Below, one piece after another: positions 11,096 through 21,884 of a DNA stretch of 64,000 nt. The position numbers were made by a program, and so were the translations under genes. The stretch comes from an uncultured Clostridia bacterium (GTDB lineage Bacteria; Bacillota; Clostridia; Oscillospirales; Ruminococcaceae). The notes under the pieces were generated by a model. It was not told where the DNA came from. It searched no databases and saw only the letters and a program-made list of their open reading frames with translations. The stretch lies in the NCBI GenBank assembly GCA_947632025.1, contig CANRNN010000008.1, positions 62,001-126,000 on the forward strand, read 5' to 3'. Every line of letters starts with the position of its first letter. The first letter of the stretch is position 1.

Positions 11096-12052
11096 ATGCT
11101 TGAAAAAAACGAAAAGCTCAATATTGAGACCTTCAAGTTAAGGTCTGACGGAACTTATGGAATGTTCGTGCTGGAGCCTCTCCAGAGCGGATATGGAAAC
11201 ACCCTTGGGAATAGTCTTAGAAGGGTCTTACTCTCCTCATTGCCCGGCGTAGCAGCGACCTCTGTCAAGATAGACGGCGTACTGCACGAGTTTTCAACGA
11301 TACCGGGCGTTAAAGAAGATGTTACGGAGATCATTCTTAATATAAAGGGACTCAGAGCGAAAATGTTCGGCGAAGCCCCTAAAACCCTCTACATCGAAGC
11401 GGAGGGCGAGTGCGAGGTAACAGCAGGCGATATAAAGACAGATTCGGAGGTCGAAATTCTTGACCCCGGTATGCATATTGCAACACTTTCCGCCGGAGCA
11501 AAGCTGGTCATGAGCATTACGCTCGACCGCGGAAGAGGCTACGTCGCCGCAGAGCAGAACAAGCCCGCAGAACAGGTTATTGGAATGATACCCGTTGACA
11601 GTATCTATACTCCCGTTCTGAAATGCAACTACACAGTCGAAAATACGCGTGTGGGTCAGAGAACGGACTTTGAGAAGCTGATGATAGAGATCTGGACAGA
11701 CGGCACAATTTCCGCGAAGGAAGCGGTTTCCTATGCGGCAAAGATACTGATCGAAAGATTGCAGATGTTCGCGGAGCTGTCCGACGAAACAAACCCTCAG
11801 GACCTTATCGAAACAAAGACAGAAGATCATACCGACAAGGTACTCGAAATGACAATAGAAGAACTGGAGCTTTCGGTGCGCTCTTTCAACTGCTTGAAGA
11901 GAGCGGGAATAAATACCGTAAGAGATCTCGTGAACAAGTCGCCTGAGGAAATGATGAAAGTAAGAAATCTCGGAAAGAAGTCGTTTGACGAGGTGAAGGC
12001 AAAGCTGCAGTCACTGGGCTGCGACCTTATGACTTCCGAAGATAACGGCTAA
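11096..12052 (+). CDS. rpoA: RNA polymerase subunit alpha
   Basis: N-terminal [26 protein letters not shown] and alpha-CTD. Confidence 0.98.
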   Translation: MLEKNEKLNIETFKLRSDGTYGMFVLEPLQSGYGNTLGNSLRRVLLSSLPGVAATSVKIDGVLHEFSTIPGVKEDVTEIILNIKGLRAKMFGEAPKTLYIEAEGECEVTAGDIKTDSEVEILDPGMHIATLSAGAKLVMSITLDRGRGYVAAEQNKPAEQVIGMIPVDSIYTPVLKCNYTVENTRVGQRTDFEKLMIEIWTDGTISAKEAVSYAAKILIERLQMFAELSDETNPQDLIETKTEDHTDKVLEMTIEELELSVRSFNCLKRAGINTVRDLVNKSPEEMMKVRNLGKKSFDEVKAKLQSLGCDLMTSEDNG

Positions 12053-12102
12053 GTGAAAGCGGAAATTTCCGCTGTCGAATTCTACCGAAAGGAGAAAATA
12101 AA

Positions 12103-12444
12103 ATGCCAGGTTCAAGAAAATTAGGCAGAACCTCCGACCATAGAAAGGCTATGCTGAGAGGTATGGTTACTTTCCTGCTTGAGAACGGTAAGATCGAAAC
12201 TACCGTGACCCGCGCAAAGGAGGTACGCGCCGAAGCTGAGAAGATGATAACTCTCGGCAAGGAAAACACGCTTCACACAAAGCGTCAGGTATTCTCGTAC
12301 ATCACCAAGGAGGCTGTCGCAAAGAAGCTCTTCGACGAAATTGCGCCGAAGTATGCGGATAAAAACGGCGGCTACACCAGAATCTATAAGCTCGGTCCGC
12401 GCCGCGGAGATGCAGCAGAAATGGCTGTAATAGAGCTTGTCTGA
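12103..12444 (+). CDS. rplQ: 50S ribosomal protein L17
   Basis: [23 protein letters not shown]. Confidence 0.98.
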   Translation: MPGSRKLGRTSDHRKAMLRGMVTFLLENGKIETTVTRAKEVRAEAEKMITLGKENTLHTKRQVFSYITKEAVAKKLFDEIAPKYADKNGGYTRIYKLGPRRGDAAEMAVIELV

Positions 12445-12471
12445 TGACGTGATATAAGAGCAGGACACATC

Positions 12472-12500
12472 AAGGCTCCCGATTTTTCGGGAGCCTTTTT
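12472..12500 (+). terminator. Intrinsic terminator of the ribosomal operon
   Basis: GGCTCCCGA-ttttT-CGGGAGCC followed by TTTTT. Confidence 0.9.
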
Positions 12501-12521
12501 CGTGAAATTTTTGGTACCCCC

Positions 12522-12550
12522 TTGACAAAAGACGCTGAGTATGGTATAAT
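12522..12550 (+). promoter_or_regulatory. SigA-type promoter of the lysR gene
   Basis: TTGACA(12522-12527)-17 bp-TATAAT(12545-12550). Confidence 0.9.
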
Positions 12551-12588
12551 ATCCTAGTATATTGGTAGGGGATTTCGGGGGCGATAAT

Positions 12589-13515
12589 TTGACTTTACAA
12601 CAGCTGAGATATATCGTTAAGGTGGCGGATATCGGTTCTCTGAACAAGGCGGCAGATGAGCTGTATGTTTCGCAGCCGTCACTGTCAGCGGCGCTTCGCG
12701 AGGTGGAAAATGAGTTGGGAATAACCGTTTTCCGAAGAAGCGGCAGGGGTATGGAGCTTACAAGCGACGGAGTGGAGTTCGTCACCTCGGCGCGGGGAAT
12801 ACTCATACAATATGACCGCCTGATGGAGCAGTACACCAAAGAGGGCGGCATCAAGAAAAAATTCGGTATCTCTACACAGCATTATTCTTTCGCCGTGAAG
12901 TGTTTCGTCGAAGTCGTCAAGCAGTTCAACACAACGGAGTACGAGTTCGCCATACGGGAAACAAAGACCCGTGAGATAATCGACGATGTCCACGCACTGC
13001 GCAGCGAGATCGGTATATTGTTCCTAAGTAATTTCAACCGAAAAACAATAGAAAAGCAGCTTCAGGCAAACGACCTCGAATTCGTGAAGCTGAAAGAATG
13101 CAGAGCCTATGTGTACCTTGCGAAAACACACCCGCTTGCAAGCCGCGAAAGTATCTCGTTCGCCGATCTGGAGCCATATCCGTGCCTTTCGTTCGAGCAG
13201 GGCGGAGAGGCTTCGTACTACTACGCCGAGGAGATACTTGGCGAGAAAAATTATAAGCGCGTCATAAAGGCAAACGACCGTGCCACAATGCTGAATCTGA
13301 TGATAGGACTTGACGGATATACGCTCTGTTCGGGACTTATCTGCGAGGAGCTTAACGGCGGGGCATATAAGGCGGTCCCGTTTGTCGACCCCGAATTCGA
13401 TTCCGAGGGAGTAATGGAGATAGGCTACATAAAAAAACGCAACCTCATTATGGGGAAAATAGCCGAGCTATATATCAAAGAGCTGAAAGCATATCTCGAC
13501 GAACACTCCCCATAA
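12589..13515 (+). CDS. LysR-family transcriptional regulator
   Basis: LTLQQLRYIVKVADIGSLNKAADELYVSQPSLSAAL HTH; TTG start inferred at 12589. Confidence 0.92.
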   Translation: MTLQQLRYIVKVADIGSLNKAADELYVSQPSLSAALREVENELGITVFRRSGRGMELTSDGVEFVTSARGILIQYDRLMEQYTKEGGIKKKFGISTQHYSFAVKCFVEVVKQFNTTEYEFAIRETKTREIIDDVHALRSEIGILFLSNFNRKTIEKQLQANDLEFVKLKECRAYVYLAKTHPLASRESISFADLEPYPCLSFEQGGEASYYYAEEILGEKNYKRVIKANDRATMLNLMIGLDGYTLCSGLICEELNGGAYKAVPFVDPEFDSEGVMEIGYIKKRNLIMGKIAELYIKELKAYLDEHSP

Positions 13516-13549
13516 GAAAAAACTATATCCTACTATATCAATATAATAT

Positions 13550-13578
13550 TTGACAATATCGGATTTTGGGTGTATAAT
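13550..13578 (+). promoter_or_regulatory. SigA-type promoter of cysK
   Basis: TTGACA(13550-13555)-17 bp-TATAAT(13573-13578). Confidence 0.88.
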
Positions 13579-13640
13579 ATAATCAAGGAACGGAAAAACC
13601 GTTAATAAATAATAACATTATATATTTCGGAGGTATCGCT

Positions 13641-14570
13641 ATGAAAATCTATGAAAAGATAACCGACCTTATAGGTGGAACGCCCCTTTTGAAGCTGACG
13701 AATTATTCAAAGGAGCAGGATCTGGACGCGGAGCTTGTGGTGAAACTCGAATATCTGAACCCCGCGGGAAGCGTCAAGGACAGAATTGCTGTCGCAATGC
13801 TCGACGAAGCCGAAAAGAAAGGCGCACTTAAAGCAGACGGCGTTATTATCGAGCCGACAAGCGGAAATACGGGAATAGGTCTTGCAGCTGCGGCTGCTTC
13901 AAGAGGTTATAAAATTATCCTCACCATGCCCGAAACTATGTCGGTAGAACGCCGCAATCTGCTTAAAGCTTACGGCGCGGAGATCGTTCTGACAGAGGGC
14001 AAAAAGGGTATGAAGGGCGCTATCGAAAAGGCAGAGGAATTAGCCCGCTCTACACCGAATTCTTTTATTCCGGGACAGTTTGTGAATCCCGCCAACCCCA
14101 AGGCACACTTTGAAAGCACAGGACCCGAAATATGGAACGACACCGACGGGAAAGTTGATATTTTCGTCGCGGGTGTCGGTACGGGCGGCACAGTCACGGG
14201 TGTAGGAGAGTTTCTCAAAAAACAGAACCCCAACGTCAAGGTCGTCGCGGTCGAGCCTTCGGATTCTCCTGTGCTGTCAGAGGGAAGATCCGGCTCTCAC
14301 GGCATACAGGGCATCGGAGCGGGCTTCGTTCCGCAGACGCTCAATACAAAGATCTATGACGAAATAATCACCGTCAAAACACAGGACGCTTACGAAACGG
14401 GCAGACTGCTTGCCCGCAAAGAGGGTCTGCTTGTCGGTATATCATCGGGAGCAGCAGTGTGGGCTGCGGCTGAACTCGCAAAGCGCCCCGAAAACAAGGG
14501 AAAACTTATCGTGGCGCTTCTCCCCGATACAGGCGACCGTTATCTGTCTACACCGATGTTCAGCGAATAA
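13641..14570 (+). CDS. cysK: Cysteine synthase A
   Basis: [40 protein letters not shown]. Confidence 0.96.
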   Translation: MKIYEKITDLIGGTPLLKLTNYSKEQDLDAELVVKLEYLNPAGSVKDRIAVAMLDEAEKKGALKADGVIIEPTSGNTGIGLAAAAASRGYKIILTMPETMSVERRNLLKAYGAEIVLTEGKKGMKGAIEKAEELARSTPNSFIPGQFVNPANPKAHFESTGPEIWNDTDGKVDIFVAGVGTGGTVTGVGEFLKKQNPNVKVVAVEPSDSPVLSEGRSGSHGIQGIGAGFVPQTLNTKIYDEIITVKTQDAYETGRLLARKEGLLVGISSGAAVWAAAELAKRPENKGKLIVALLPDTGDRYLSTPMFSE

Positions 14571-14593
14571 GCTGCTAAATATATTTTTCATAT

Positions 14594-14633
14594 TGCTTCT
14601 TCACGCATATTACGCGTGGGGAAGCATTTTTTT
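14594..14633 (+). terminator. Intrinsic terminator after cysK
   Basis: GCTTCttCACGC...CGCGTGggGAAGC followed by ATTTTTTT. Confidence 0.85.
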
Positions 14634-14769
14634 GCCCGAAATAAAAGTTGTCGGAAGAATATGGTTGCAATTTCAAAGGAAATGTGTTATAATTACAATG
14701 TATAGTTGTATTCAAAACAAATTAGGGATAATACAAATACAGCGGTAAGTATTTTGAAAGGATTCATCT

Positions 14770-15666
14770 ATGTTCAAATATGAAAACAAACAATGCCCCG
14801 TCTGCCATGAGGCTATGCACGAGGGCGAGGATATAGTCGTCTGTCCCGTCTGCGGAACGCCGCAGCACAGAGCGTGTTACGCAAAAGAAAACAAATGCGC
14901 CATGGAAAGCCTGCATTCTATAGGATTCGTTTATACGGGCAGACTTCCGGGAGAGCCTGAGCCGACAGTGTTCCCCGTCGAACCCGCGCCCGACGCCGAT
15001 ACCTCCAACCCTAAGGAGTTGAGCTATTCCGATCTTCAGAGCGAGGTAGACGGAATAGTTATGAATTACCTCCATGTTCAGGACGGCAACGGAAATGCGA
15101 GCGCCTACGGCTTTAAGGAGGACGGTCCGGACGGAGTGTCGATACGCGAGTTGCTGATATATACGGTTTCCTCATTTACACACTTCTACAAGGCGTTCAG
15201 AAATTTCAGAGGCGACAACAAGAATAAAAAGAAACGTTTTGCGTCGATGAACTGGATAGCGTGGCTTTTGTGTCCGGTATATCAGTTTATGAGAAGATGT
15301 TACGGATACGGTCTGGCAGCGCTGCTGGCGTCGTCGCTTCCCGGATTTATCGCGGTGACGCTGTTGAGGAATTTTGAGTTGGACGCGGGTGTTCGTTCTT
15401 TTATTTCGGTTTTCGTTACATTTGCTACGATAGGAATAGAGTTTCTCATCTCTGTCTTTACGGATTATCAGATCTATCATAACGCCCGACGGTCAATAAA
15501 CAAGGCACGCGAGCTTTTTGAGGACAGAAACTCGGAGGAATATGCCGAATATCTTGCGTCACACGGTCAGCCGTCGCTTCTTGGAGCAGCGCTTGGGGCA
15601 GTGCTTCTTTCGATAGTGCAGCTCTCCCTCAGAATGTACGCGGCAAGCGTGGGAAATTTTATGTGA
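14770..15666 (+). CDS. Membrane protein with N-terminal prokaryotic RING-finger-like zinc domain
   Basis: CPVCHEAMHEGEDIVVCPVCGTPQHRACYAKENKC at N-terminus; C-terminal TM segments. Confidence 0.7.
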   Translation: MFKYENKQCPVCHEAMHEGEDIVVCPVCGTPQHRACYAKENKCAMESLHSIGFVYTGRLPGEPEPTVFPVEPAPDADTSNPKELSYSDLQSEVDGIVMNYLHVQDGNGNASAYGFKEDGPDGVSIRELLIYTVSSFTHFYKAFRNFRGDNKNKKKRFASMNWIAWLLCPVYQFMRRCYGYGLAALLASSLPGFIAVTLLRNFELDAGVRSFISVFVTFATIGIEFLISVFTDYQIYHNARRSINKARELFEDRNSEEYAEYLASHGQPSLLGAALGAVLLSIVQLSLRMYAASVGNFM

Positions 15667-15692
15667 GTTTATGTTGCGGGTGAGGTTTTAGA

Positions 15693-17501
15693 ATGAAACG
15701 TCGGTTGGAGCAGTTTTACGAAGCGTTCGGAGATCGCGGGATAATGTTCATATTGTACGCGTTTATGGTGGTCGTCAACTCCCTTCTGACGTGGAATATG
15801 CAGTTGCCCGCGATTTTCCCCGAAGAGATATCCGTCGCGGGAGCGGCGGCGTTCTATGCGGGAAAAGACTGGTCGGCGCTTCTGACGCATATCACAAGCG
15901 CAGGATTTATACAGGCGGTGTTTTACGCGCCGTTGTTTCCTGTGCTTAAAAATCCGTTCGTTATATATAAGGCGATGCTTATTATAAACGCGGTGCTTAT
16001 AAGCTTTATCCCGCTGATAATTTATCATATCGCGGCAAAGCTCGGCGTGGTAAGAGTGCGGCATAAGCTTCTGGCGGCGGTCTGCTGCGGAATGTATGTT
16101 TCGTATGTAGTCGATTCCAAATTCATATGGGACGAAACGATAACATCTCTTCTTTGCTGGCTTTTGGTGCTGTGCTTCTTTTCAGCGTGGGATAAGAGGA
16201 CGCGCAGCGCGGGATTGTCGTCATCTGTGCTTATGGGATTTCTGTGCGCACTTTCCTATGCGGCTAACGAGAGGCTTCTGGCGCTTTCGGCGGCAATAAT
16301 CATCACAATACTTCTGGCAAGGTTTTTGTTCAGGGAAAAGATCGTGAATCTTACCGTATTCGCGGCTTCGGCGGCATTGTCGTACACGGGCGAGCATTTT
16401 CTGAGGATCGCCGTGCAGAAGCAAATATGGGGCGCAGCGGACGGCGGTTTTTTGAAGAACGTTTCGTGGGGAGATTTTTTTGGAGCGCTTTTCTCGCAGA
16501 TATATGCGTTTATGACCTCCACCCTAGGGATCGGAGCAGCGGCTTCGGCGCTTTGTGTGATAATGCTTTACAACTGCGTGAAAGAGGGAATACGCAGGCG
16601 CGTCGACTCCCCCGAAAGCGGCACGAGAGTATACGAGCCGGTAAAGCATAAATACAGTCTGCGGCTGACAATCTTTGCTATGTTTCAGTTTATCGCGGTG
16701 CTGTGTACAACAGTCTATTCGGCGCTGCGCTATGCGTCGGGTCAGGAAACAGCTTCCGATTTCGGAAGATACGGCGACAATCTTGCGCCGCTTGCGCTGT
16801 TTGTGTTTATCGTGTTCATTGTGCTTTACGGGATAGATATGAAGCATATACTGCTCAGTGTCGGAATATACGCCTACTCCTGCCTGTGCTTCGGGCTTGT
16901 CGGATACCCTATGATAAGCTCCGCTGCGACAGGCGAAACGACAACGTCGGTAATGGGGCTCGTCCCCGTGCCGCTTGGAAACGGCGATATCGGCGACATA
17001 GGCGGAATGGCATACATTATTCTGTCGTCGTGTACGTTTACGATCTTTTCTTTGATAATGGTGTTTATTTCCTGCTCCCGACGGCACAGGAAAGAGCTTA
17101 TAAGCGCTGCGGTATTGTCGCTTACCGCTTTGTCGTTCGTGTATTCGGGATTTTTCTATATCCCCGAATTTGAAGCGCAGGCGCTGGAACAGTCCGCATC
17201 ATACCGCGAAGTGTCCGCTTTGCTCTATAATGACAGACAGTCCCCGCCGATAATAGTTTACGACTCGGATATAAAGCTCTCGGCGGCAATACAGTTCTTA
17301 AATCCCGAAACGACCGTCGCGCCGCTTGAAAAAAGCGGCAGGATCCCCGAATCCTGCCTGCTTATCGCAGCGAACGAGGTGAAAGTCCCGTTAGAGGGCG
17401 GCTCCTACGACAACGTCGGCAAGACCGACACATATTCTGTTTACGCTTTCGGAGAAGCGGCAAGAGAGTTCATAAACTACAATCTTTCAAATTACTCGTA
17501 A
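15693..17501 (+). CDS. Polytopic membrane protein, possibly glycosyltransferase-like
   Basis: 602 aa, many hydrophobic segments, soluble C-terminal tail; no decisive motif read. Confidence 0.6.
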   Translation: MKRRLEQFYEAFGDRGIMFILYAFMVVVNSLLTWNMQLPAIFPEEISVAGAAAFYAGKDWSALLTHITSAGFIQAVFYAPLFPVLKNPFVIYKAMLIINAVLISFIPLIIYHIAAKLGVVRVRHKLLAAVCCGMYVSYVVDSKFIWDETITSLLCWLLVLCFFSAWDKRTRSAGLSSSVLMGFLCALSYAANERLLALSAAIIITILLARFLFREKIVNLTVFAASAALSYTGEHFLRIAVQKQIWGAADGGFLKNVSWGDFFGALFSQIYAFMTSTLGIGAAASALCVIMLYNCVKEGIRRRVDSPESGTRVYEPVKHKYSLRLTIFAMFQFIAVLCTTVYSALRYASGQETASDFGRYGDNLAPLALFVFIVFIVLYGIDMKHILLSVGIYAYSCLCFGLVGYPMISSAATGETTTSVMGLVPVPLGNGDIGDIGGMAYIILSSCTFTIFSLIMVFISCSRRHRKELISAAVLSLTALSFVYSGFFYIPEFEAQALEQSASYREVSALLYNDRQSPPIIVYDSDIKLSAAIQFLNPETTVAPLEKSGRIPESCLLIAANEVKVPLEGGSYDNVGKTDTYSVYAFGEAAREFINYNLSNYS

Positions 17502-17525
17502 ACAATAACCGGAAGGAGAAACGAT

Positions 17526-18890
17526 ATGCCTGTTTTTCAGAAAGCCGCAAGGCGGTTCGACCCCGCGAGAACGCTTGTTATCGGATTTCTCGCAATAATC
17601 GCCGTGGGAACGGTGCTGCTGTGCCTTCCTATATCGTCCAAGACACGGGAGTTTACGCCGCTGTTCGATTGCCTGTTCACGGCGACGTCCGCGTCCTGTG
17701 TGACGGGGCTGGTCATTTACGATACCTATGCTCATTGGTCGCTGTTCGGGCAGATGGTCATAGCGCTTTTGGTTCAGGTGGGCGGTCTGGGCTTTGTGAC
17801 GATAATCACGTTTTTCAACGTGGCTGCGGGAAAAAAGCTCGGCTACAGAACGCTTAAAAACGCAGCAGGCGACCTTACGGAAAGCAGCTTTGAGGGCGGG
17901 CGCGGCATATTCGTTTCAATTATGAAATACTCGTTCATAATCGAGATCATAGGCGCTGTGATACTCGCGCTGGCGTTTGTTCCCGAATACGGCGGCTACG
18001 GCGTGTGGATGGGCTTGTTTATGAGCATAACGGCGTTCTGCAACGCAGGCTTCGACCTTCTCGGAATGGAGGGGGATTTTGTCGGACTGAAAGCCTCTCA
18101 GCACAGTCCGGTGGTGCTTGTGACGCTTGCCCTGCTGATAATCGTCGGCGGTCTGGGATTTATCGTATGGGAAAATTTCATCAACCTTAAATCCCGCAAG
18201 AAGCTCTCACTGCATACGAAAACCGTACTGATAATGACAGGGATACTGCTCGCGGGAGGAACTCTGTTTTATATGATAGCAGAATGGAGAAATCCCGCGA
18301 CCATGAAAGACCTAAACTTCGGCGAGAAACTTGTCAACGCCTTTTTCAGCTCGGTTTCGGCGAGAACAGCAGGCTTCGACAGCATAGGGCTTTCCGATTC
18401 CTCGGAATTCACGCAGCTCGGAACTATACTGCTTATGTTTATCGGAGCAGCTCCCGGTTCGACAGGCGGCGGAATAAAGGTCACGACGCTTATGGTAATT
18501 ATCGTGACTGTGGTGTCCTATATCCGTAATAAAAACGACGTTGACCTGTTCCACCACAAAATCGACAAGCTGACTATTTACCGCACACTGGTAATTTCGG
18601 TGCTGTCGATGGCGGCGGTGTCGGTGTGCTTCGTGGCGCTGTATTTCTCGATGCCTGAGGGCTCGGACGCGGGCGCGGTGCAGTGTCTGTTTGACGCGGT
18701 TTCGGCGTTCTCGACGGCGGGACTTACGGCGGGCGCGGTCAGCCTTACGGGGCTTGCGGGAAGAATATTGCTGATACTTACTATGTTCATAGGAAGAATA
18801 GGTCCCGTGTCGCTTGTAATGTCGCTTGTCATGAACAGCCGCGAGCGCAAGAACATCGTCTACCCCGACGGACAGATCCTGATAGGTTGA
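17526..18890 (+). CDS. TrkH/KtrB-family potassium uptake protein
   Basis: FTATSASCVTGL, GAAPGSTGGGIK pore-loop motifs. Confidence 0.93.
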   Translation: MPVFQKAARRFDPARTLVIGFLAIIAVGTVLLCLPISSKTREFTPLFDCLFTATSASCVTGLVIYDTYAHWSLFGQMVIALLVQVGGLGFVTIITFFNVAAGKKLGYRTLKNAAGDLTESSFEGGRGIFVSIMKYSFIIEIIGAVILALAFVPEYGGYGVWMGLFMSITAFCNAGFDLLGMEGDFVGLKASQHSPVVLVTLALLIIVGGLGFIVWENFINLKSRKKLSLHTKTVLIMTGILLAGGTLFYMIAEWRNPATMKDLNFGEKLVNAFFSSVSARTAGFDSIGLSDSSEFTQLGTILLMFIGAAPGSTGGGIKVTTLMVIIVTVVSYIRNKNDVDLFHHKIDKLTIYRTLVISVLSMAAVSVCFVALYFSMPEGSDAGAVQCLFDAVSAFSTAGLTAGAVSLTGLAGRILLILTMFIGRIGPVSLVMSLVMNSRERKNIVYPDGQILIG

Positions 18891-18896
18891 TTATTT

Positions 18897-19616
18897 ATGG
18901 AGCTTGAAAATTTAGAGGAGTTTGAGCTTGGCAGACTGCGTATGTTCGTGACTGCCGACCACAGATTCGGCACGGACGCGTTTCTGCTTGCGAACTACGC
19001 TAATGTCCACAGAAACGACAAAGTTTGCGACCTGTGTACGGGGTGCGGGATAATCCCGCTGATATTCTGCAAGAACACCCCTCCGAAAGCCGTTTACGGA
19101 ATGGATATCCAAGAGGAAGCAATAGAGGTGTTCAAAAAAAGCGTGTCGGAAAATCACCTTGAAAATACGGTTTTCCCCGTTCTCCACGATCTGAGGGATT
19201 TTCCGCAAAGCGTCATAAAATACGAGAGTATGGACGTCGTCACGGCAAACCCGCCGTATATGACGAGCGGTTCGGGCTATGAGAAACTGTCAAGGGCGCA
19301 GGCTATCGCAAGGCACGAGCTGATGTGCGATATAAACGACGTTTGCAGCGCGGCGTTTAGACTGTTGAAATTCGGCGGGAGGTTTGCGGTGTGTCAGCGT
19401 CCCGAACGGCTCGCGGACGTTATCTGCGCTATGAGAAAATTCAAGATCGAACCAAAGACCATACGCTTTGTGCTAAAAAACGAAAACGAAAAGCCGTGGC
19501 TTTTTCTCATAAGCGGGAAAAAAGGCGCGGCAGCGGGAATGACCGTTGAAAAGCCGCTGTACGTTTCGGGCAGCGATAACTCGTTCTCGGAGGAGTTTAT
19601 GAAAATATATGAATAA
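18897..19616 (+). CDS. trmN6: tRNA1(Val) (adenine37-N6)-methyltransferase-like
   Basis: RFGTDAFLLANYA, DLCTGCGIIPLI, NPPY motif. Confidence 0.88.
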   Translation: MELENLEEFELGRLRMFVTADHRFGTDAFLLANYANVHRNDKVCDLCTGCGIIPLIFCKNTPPKAVYGMDIQEEAIEVFKKSVSENHLENTVFPVLHDLRDFPQSVIKYESMDVVTANPPYMTSGSGYEKLSRAQAIARHELMCDINDVCSAAFRLLKFGGRFAVCQRPERLADVICAMRKFKIEPKTIRFVLKNENEKPWLFLISGKKGAAAGMTVEKPLYVSGSDNSFSEEFMKIYE

Positions 19617-20451
19617 CGGAAAGCTCTCAATAGTAGGCACTCCCATCGGGAACTTGTCAGACCTTAGTCCAAGAGGAGCAGAAACTCTCGAAAAAGCTGA
19701 TTATATTGCCGCCGAGGACACGCGGGTGACAATGAAGCTGCTGACGCATTTCGGGATAAAAAAACCGCTGCTCTCGTGCTATGCTCCAAAGGAGCAGGAG
19801 AAAAGCGAGAAGATACTTTCTCTGCTTTCGGAGGGAAATCATATCGCGCTTGTAAGCGACGCGGGAATGCCGTGCATTTCCGACCCCGGCGCGGTGCTTG
19901 TGAAAAAATGCGCCGACAAGGGTATTCCCGTTGAAGTTATACCGGGGTGCAATGCGGCTGTCGCGGCGGTGGCGGTTTCCGGACTGGAAGTGGACAGGTG
20001 GATATTCGAGGGGTTTTTGCCCGTTCCGAAAAAGGAACGTTTCGAGCTGCTGGACGAGATAAAAGACCTTTCGCACGCTCTGGTTTTTTACGAAGCCCCG
20101 CATAAGCTGCGGCAGACGTTGTCCGATTTGCGCGAAACACTCGGCGGAGAAAGAAAAGCGGCGCTGTGCCGCGAGCTTACGAAAATTCACGAGGAAGTCA
20201 TAAGAGGTACTCTTTCGGAGCTTTCGGAACTCTACAAAGAAAACGACCCCCGCGGCGAGTTTGTTATAGTCGTCGGAAAAGCGGAAAAGTCGGAAAAGAA
20301 CAGCGGTGAATTTACTTTGGAACAGGCGGCAGAGCTTGCGAGGGGTCTTGTAAAGAACGGAGAAAAGCTCTCGGAGGCTTGCAGACAAGCGGCAAAGGCG
20401 ACGGGTATCCCGAAGCGGGACATATACTCGGCGCTTTCAATACAAGAATAA
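19609..20451 (+). CDS. rsmI: 16S rRNA (cytidine1402-2'-O)-methyltransferase
   Basis: LSIVGTPIGNLSDLSPRGAETL, AEDTR, SDAGMPCISDPG. Confidence 0.96.
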   Translation: MNNGKLSIVGTPIGNLSDLSPRGAETLEKADYIAAEDTRVTMKLLTHFGIKKPLLSCYAPKEQEKSEKILSLLSEGNHIALVSDAGMPCISDPGAVLVKKCADKGIPVEVIPGCNAAVAAVAVSGLEVDRWIFEGFLPVPKKERFELLDEIKDLSHALVFYEAPHKLRQTLSDLRETLGGERKAALCRELTKIHEEVIRGTLSELSELYKENDPRGEFVIVVGKAEKSEKNSGEFTLEQAAELARGLVKNGEKLSEACRQAAKATGIPKRDIYSALSIQE

Positions 20452-20466
20452 TTTCAGGAGGTTTTT

Positions 20467-20637
20467 ATGAATAAGATCGTCAAGAAAAATGTAGGTCCCG
20501 TCGGAAAAACGGTTATCCCGATACTGGGCGCTGTGATAGTCGTCGCGGCTGCTATAGCGTACATCTGCCTTAAGATCGCGGACGAAATGCGCTACAACGA
20601 AAAGTGGAAAGACTACGACGAATGCGGCTGGCATTAA
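20467..20637 (+). CDS. Small single-TM protein (56 aa)
   Basis: MNKIVKKNVGPVGKTVIPILGAVIVVAAAIAYICLKIADEMRYNEKWKDYDECGWH; AGGAGG RBS. Confidence 0.7.
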   Translation: MNKIVKKNVGPVGKTVIPILGAVIVVAAAIAYICLKIADEMRYNEKWKDYDECGWH

Positions 20638-20673
20638 GAAGTAAGAGGTTAGAGGTAAGATTAGGGGTAAGAG

Positions 20674-21135
20674 ATGATATTTCGGGAGCTTAAGGATAAT
20701 GGAAACGGCTGGATAACCGTTTTTTATACGGGAACGTGGAAAAACAGCTGGAATTTTATGCTTGACGCGGTGCAGAATCTTGTTATAGACTTTGGTGACA
20801 ATTTGCAGCGTGTGGCGTACAACGACCTCGACAAAGACGACGTGGATATTTTAGCCGAAGTTAAATCAAACGGCGGAGATCTTCGCCGTTGCCCTTCCCT
20901 TAAAACCGAGAGAAGCACTCTTTCGGCGGCGGGAGTAAGCTCTGTAATGGGGTGTCCGTTTCAGATAGTCTTTATAAATCAGTCTGCGGCGGTGGGGCTG
21001 GACTGTCCTGTAAAAGAGATATTCGACAAAAACGGCGAACACGTTTTCGACAATTATCTGAATTCCTTGGAAATAAGAGCCTACTGTGCGGACGCGGTAC
21101 GAGATGCAGTGACCCCTAAACGTGACCTGCAATGA
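20674..21135 (+). CDS. Hypothetical protein
   Basis: Stop overlaps start of the next ORF; no family recognised. Confidence 0.6.
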   Translation: MIFRELKDNGNGWITVFYTGTWKNSWNFMLDAVQNLVIDFGDNLQRVAYNDLDKDDVDILAEVKSNGGDLRRCPSLKTERSTLSAAGVSSVMGCPFQIVFINQSAAVGLDCPVKEIFDKNGEHVFDNYLNSLEIRAYCADAVRDAVTPKRDLQ

Positions 21136-21824
21136 AAACGATAACCTTCCCCGACGGACGGACTCTTACTTATGAGCTTGTCCGAAAGCGCGTGCGGAAC
21201 ATCAATTTCTGTCCGAAAGAAAACGGCATAATTATGGTTTCCGCAAGTCCGAGAGCGTCTGTTCGGGAGATAGAGGATTTTATCGTCAGACGCGCCGACT
21301 TCTTCTTCAAAGCCTTTGCCGCTCTTGAAGAACGGCAGAAGCTGGGCGAGGACAGTATATCTTCCGTGACGTGGCTCGGTCAGGAATTTCCTGTGAGAAT
21401 TATCTCAAGTTCCCGCGAGTGCGCCGTTATCGACGAGAGCGAGGTGCGTGTTTTTACCCGCCTTGGAAACGAATCCGAGTATATCCTCTCCCTTATCGGA
21501 AAAGCCCGCTATGCTCGGTTTTGCGCCCTTGCAGAGGAGTTGAACGGCATAGTCCGTTCTGAGCTTTCTAGTCGTGGCTTTGACCCGCCGCCTACCAAAA
21601 TTACCGTAAAGGATATGAAGTCGCGCTGGGGGAGCTGTTCTTACACGAGAGGGCATATCTCTCTTAATATTCGCCTTTCGGCGTATCCGAGGAACACCGT
21701 GCTTTCCGTACTCTGGCACGAGTATGCCCATTATTGGCACCATGACCATTCAGGGCGGTTTTATGATTTTCTTTTGAAAATGTATCCCGAATACCGCAAA
21801 TGGAACGACCTGTTAAAAAAATAA
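21132..21824 (+). CDS. YgjP-type (M48-like) zinc metallopeptidase domain protein
   Basis: RWGSCSYTRGHISLNIRL...VLWHEYAHYWHHDHSGRFY (HExxH). Confidence 0.9.
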   Translation: MKTITFPDGRTLTYELVRKRVRNINFCPKENGIIMVSASPRASVREIEDFIVRRADFFFKAFAALEERQKLGEDSISSVTWLGQEFPVRIISSSRECAVIDESEVRVFTRLGNESEYILSLIGKARYARFCALAEELNGIVRSELSSRGFDPPPTKITVKDMKSRWGSCSYTRGHISLNIRLSAYPRNTVLSVLWHEYAHYWHHDHSGRFYDFLLKMYPEYRKWNDLLKK

Positions 21825-21825
21825 A

Positions 21826-21852
21826 GGACCGTCAGAAACGGTCCTTTTTTAT
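21826..21852. terminator. Bidirectional intrinsic terminator between convergent genes
   Basis: AGGACCGTcagaaACGGTCCTTTTTT. Confidence 0.85.
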
Positions 21853-21884
21853 TGAGTTTATACGCTATACACTGTTTTGGAGTG

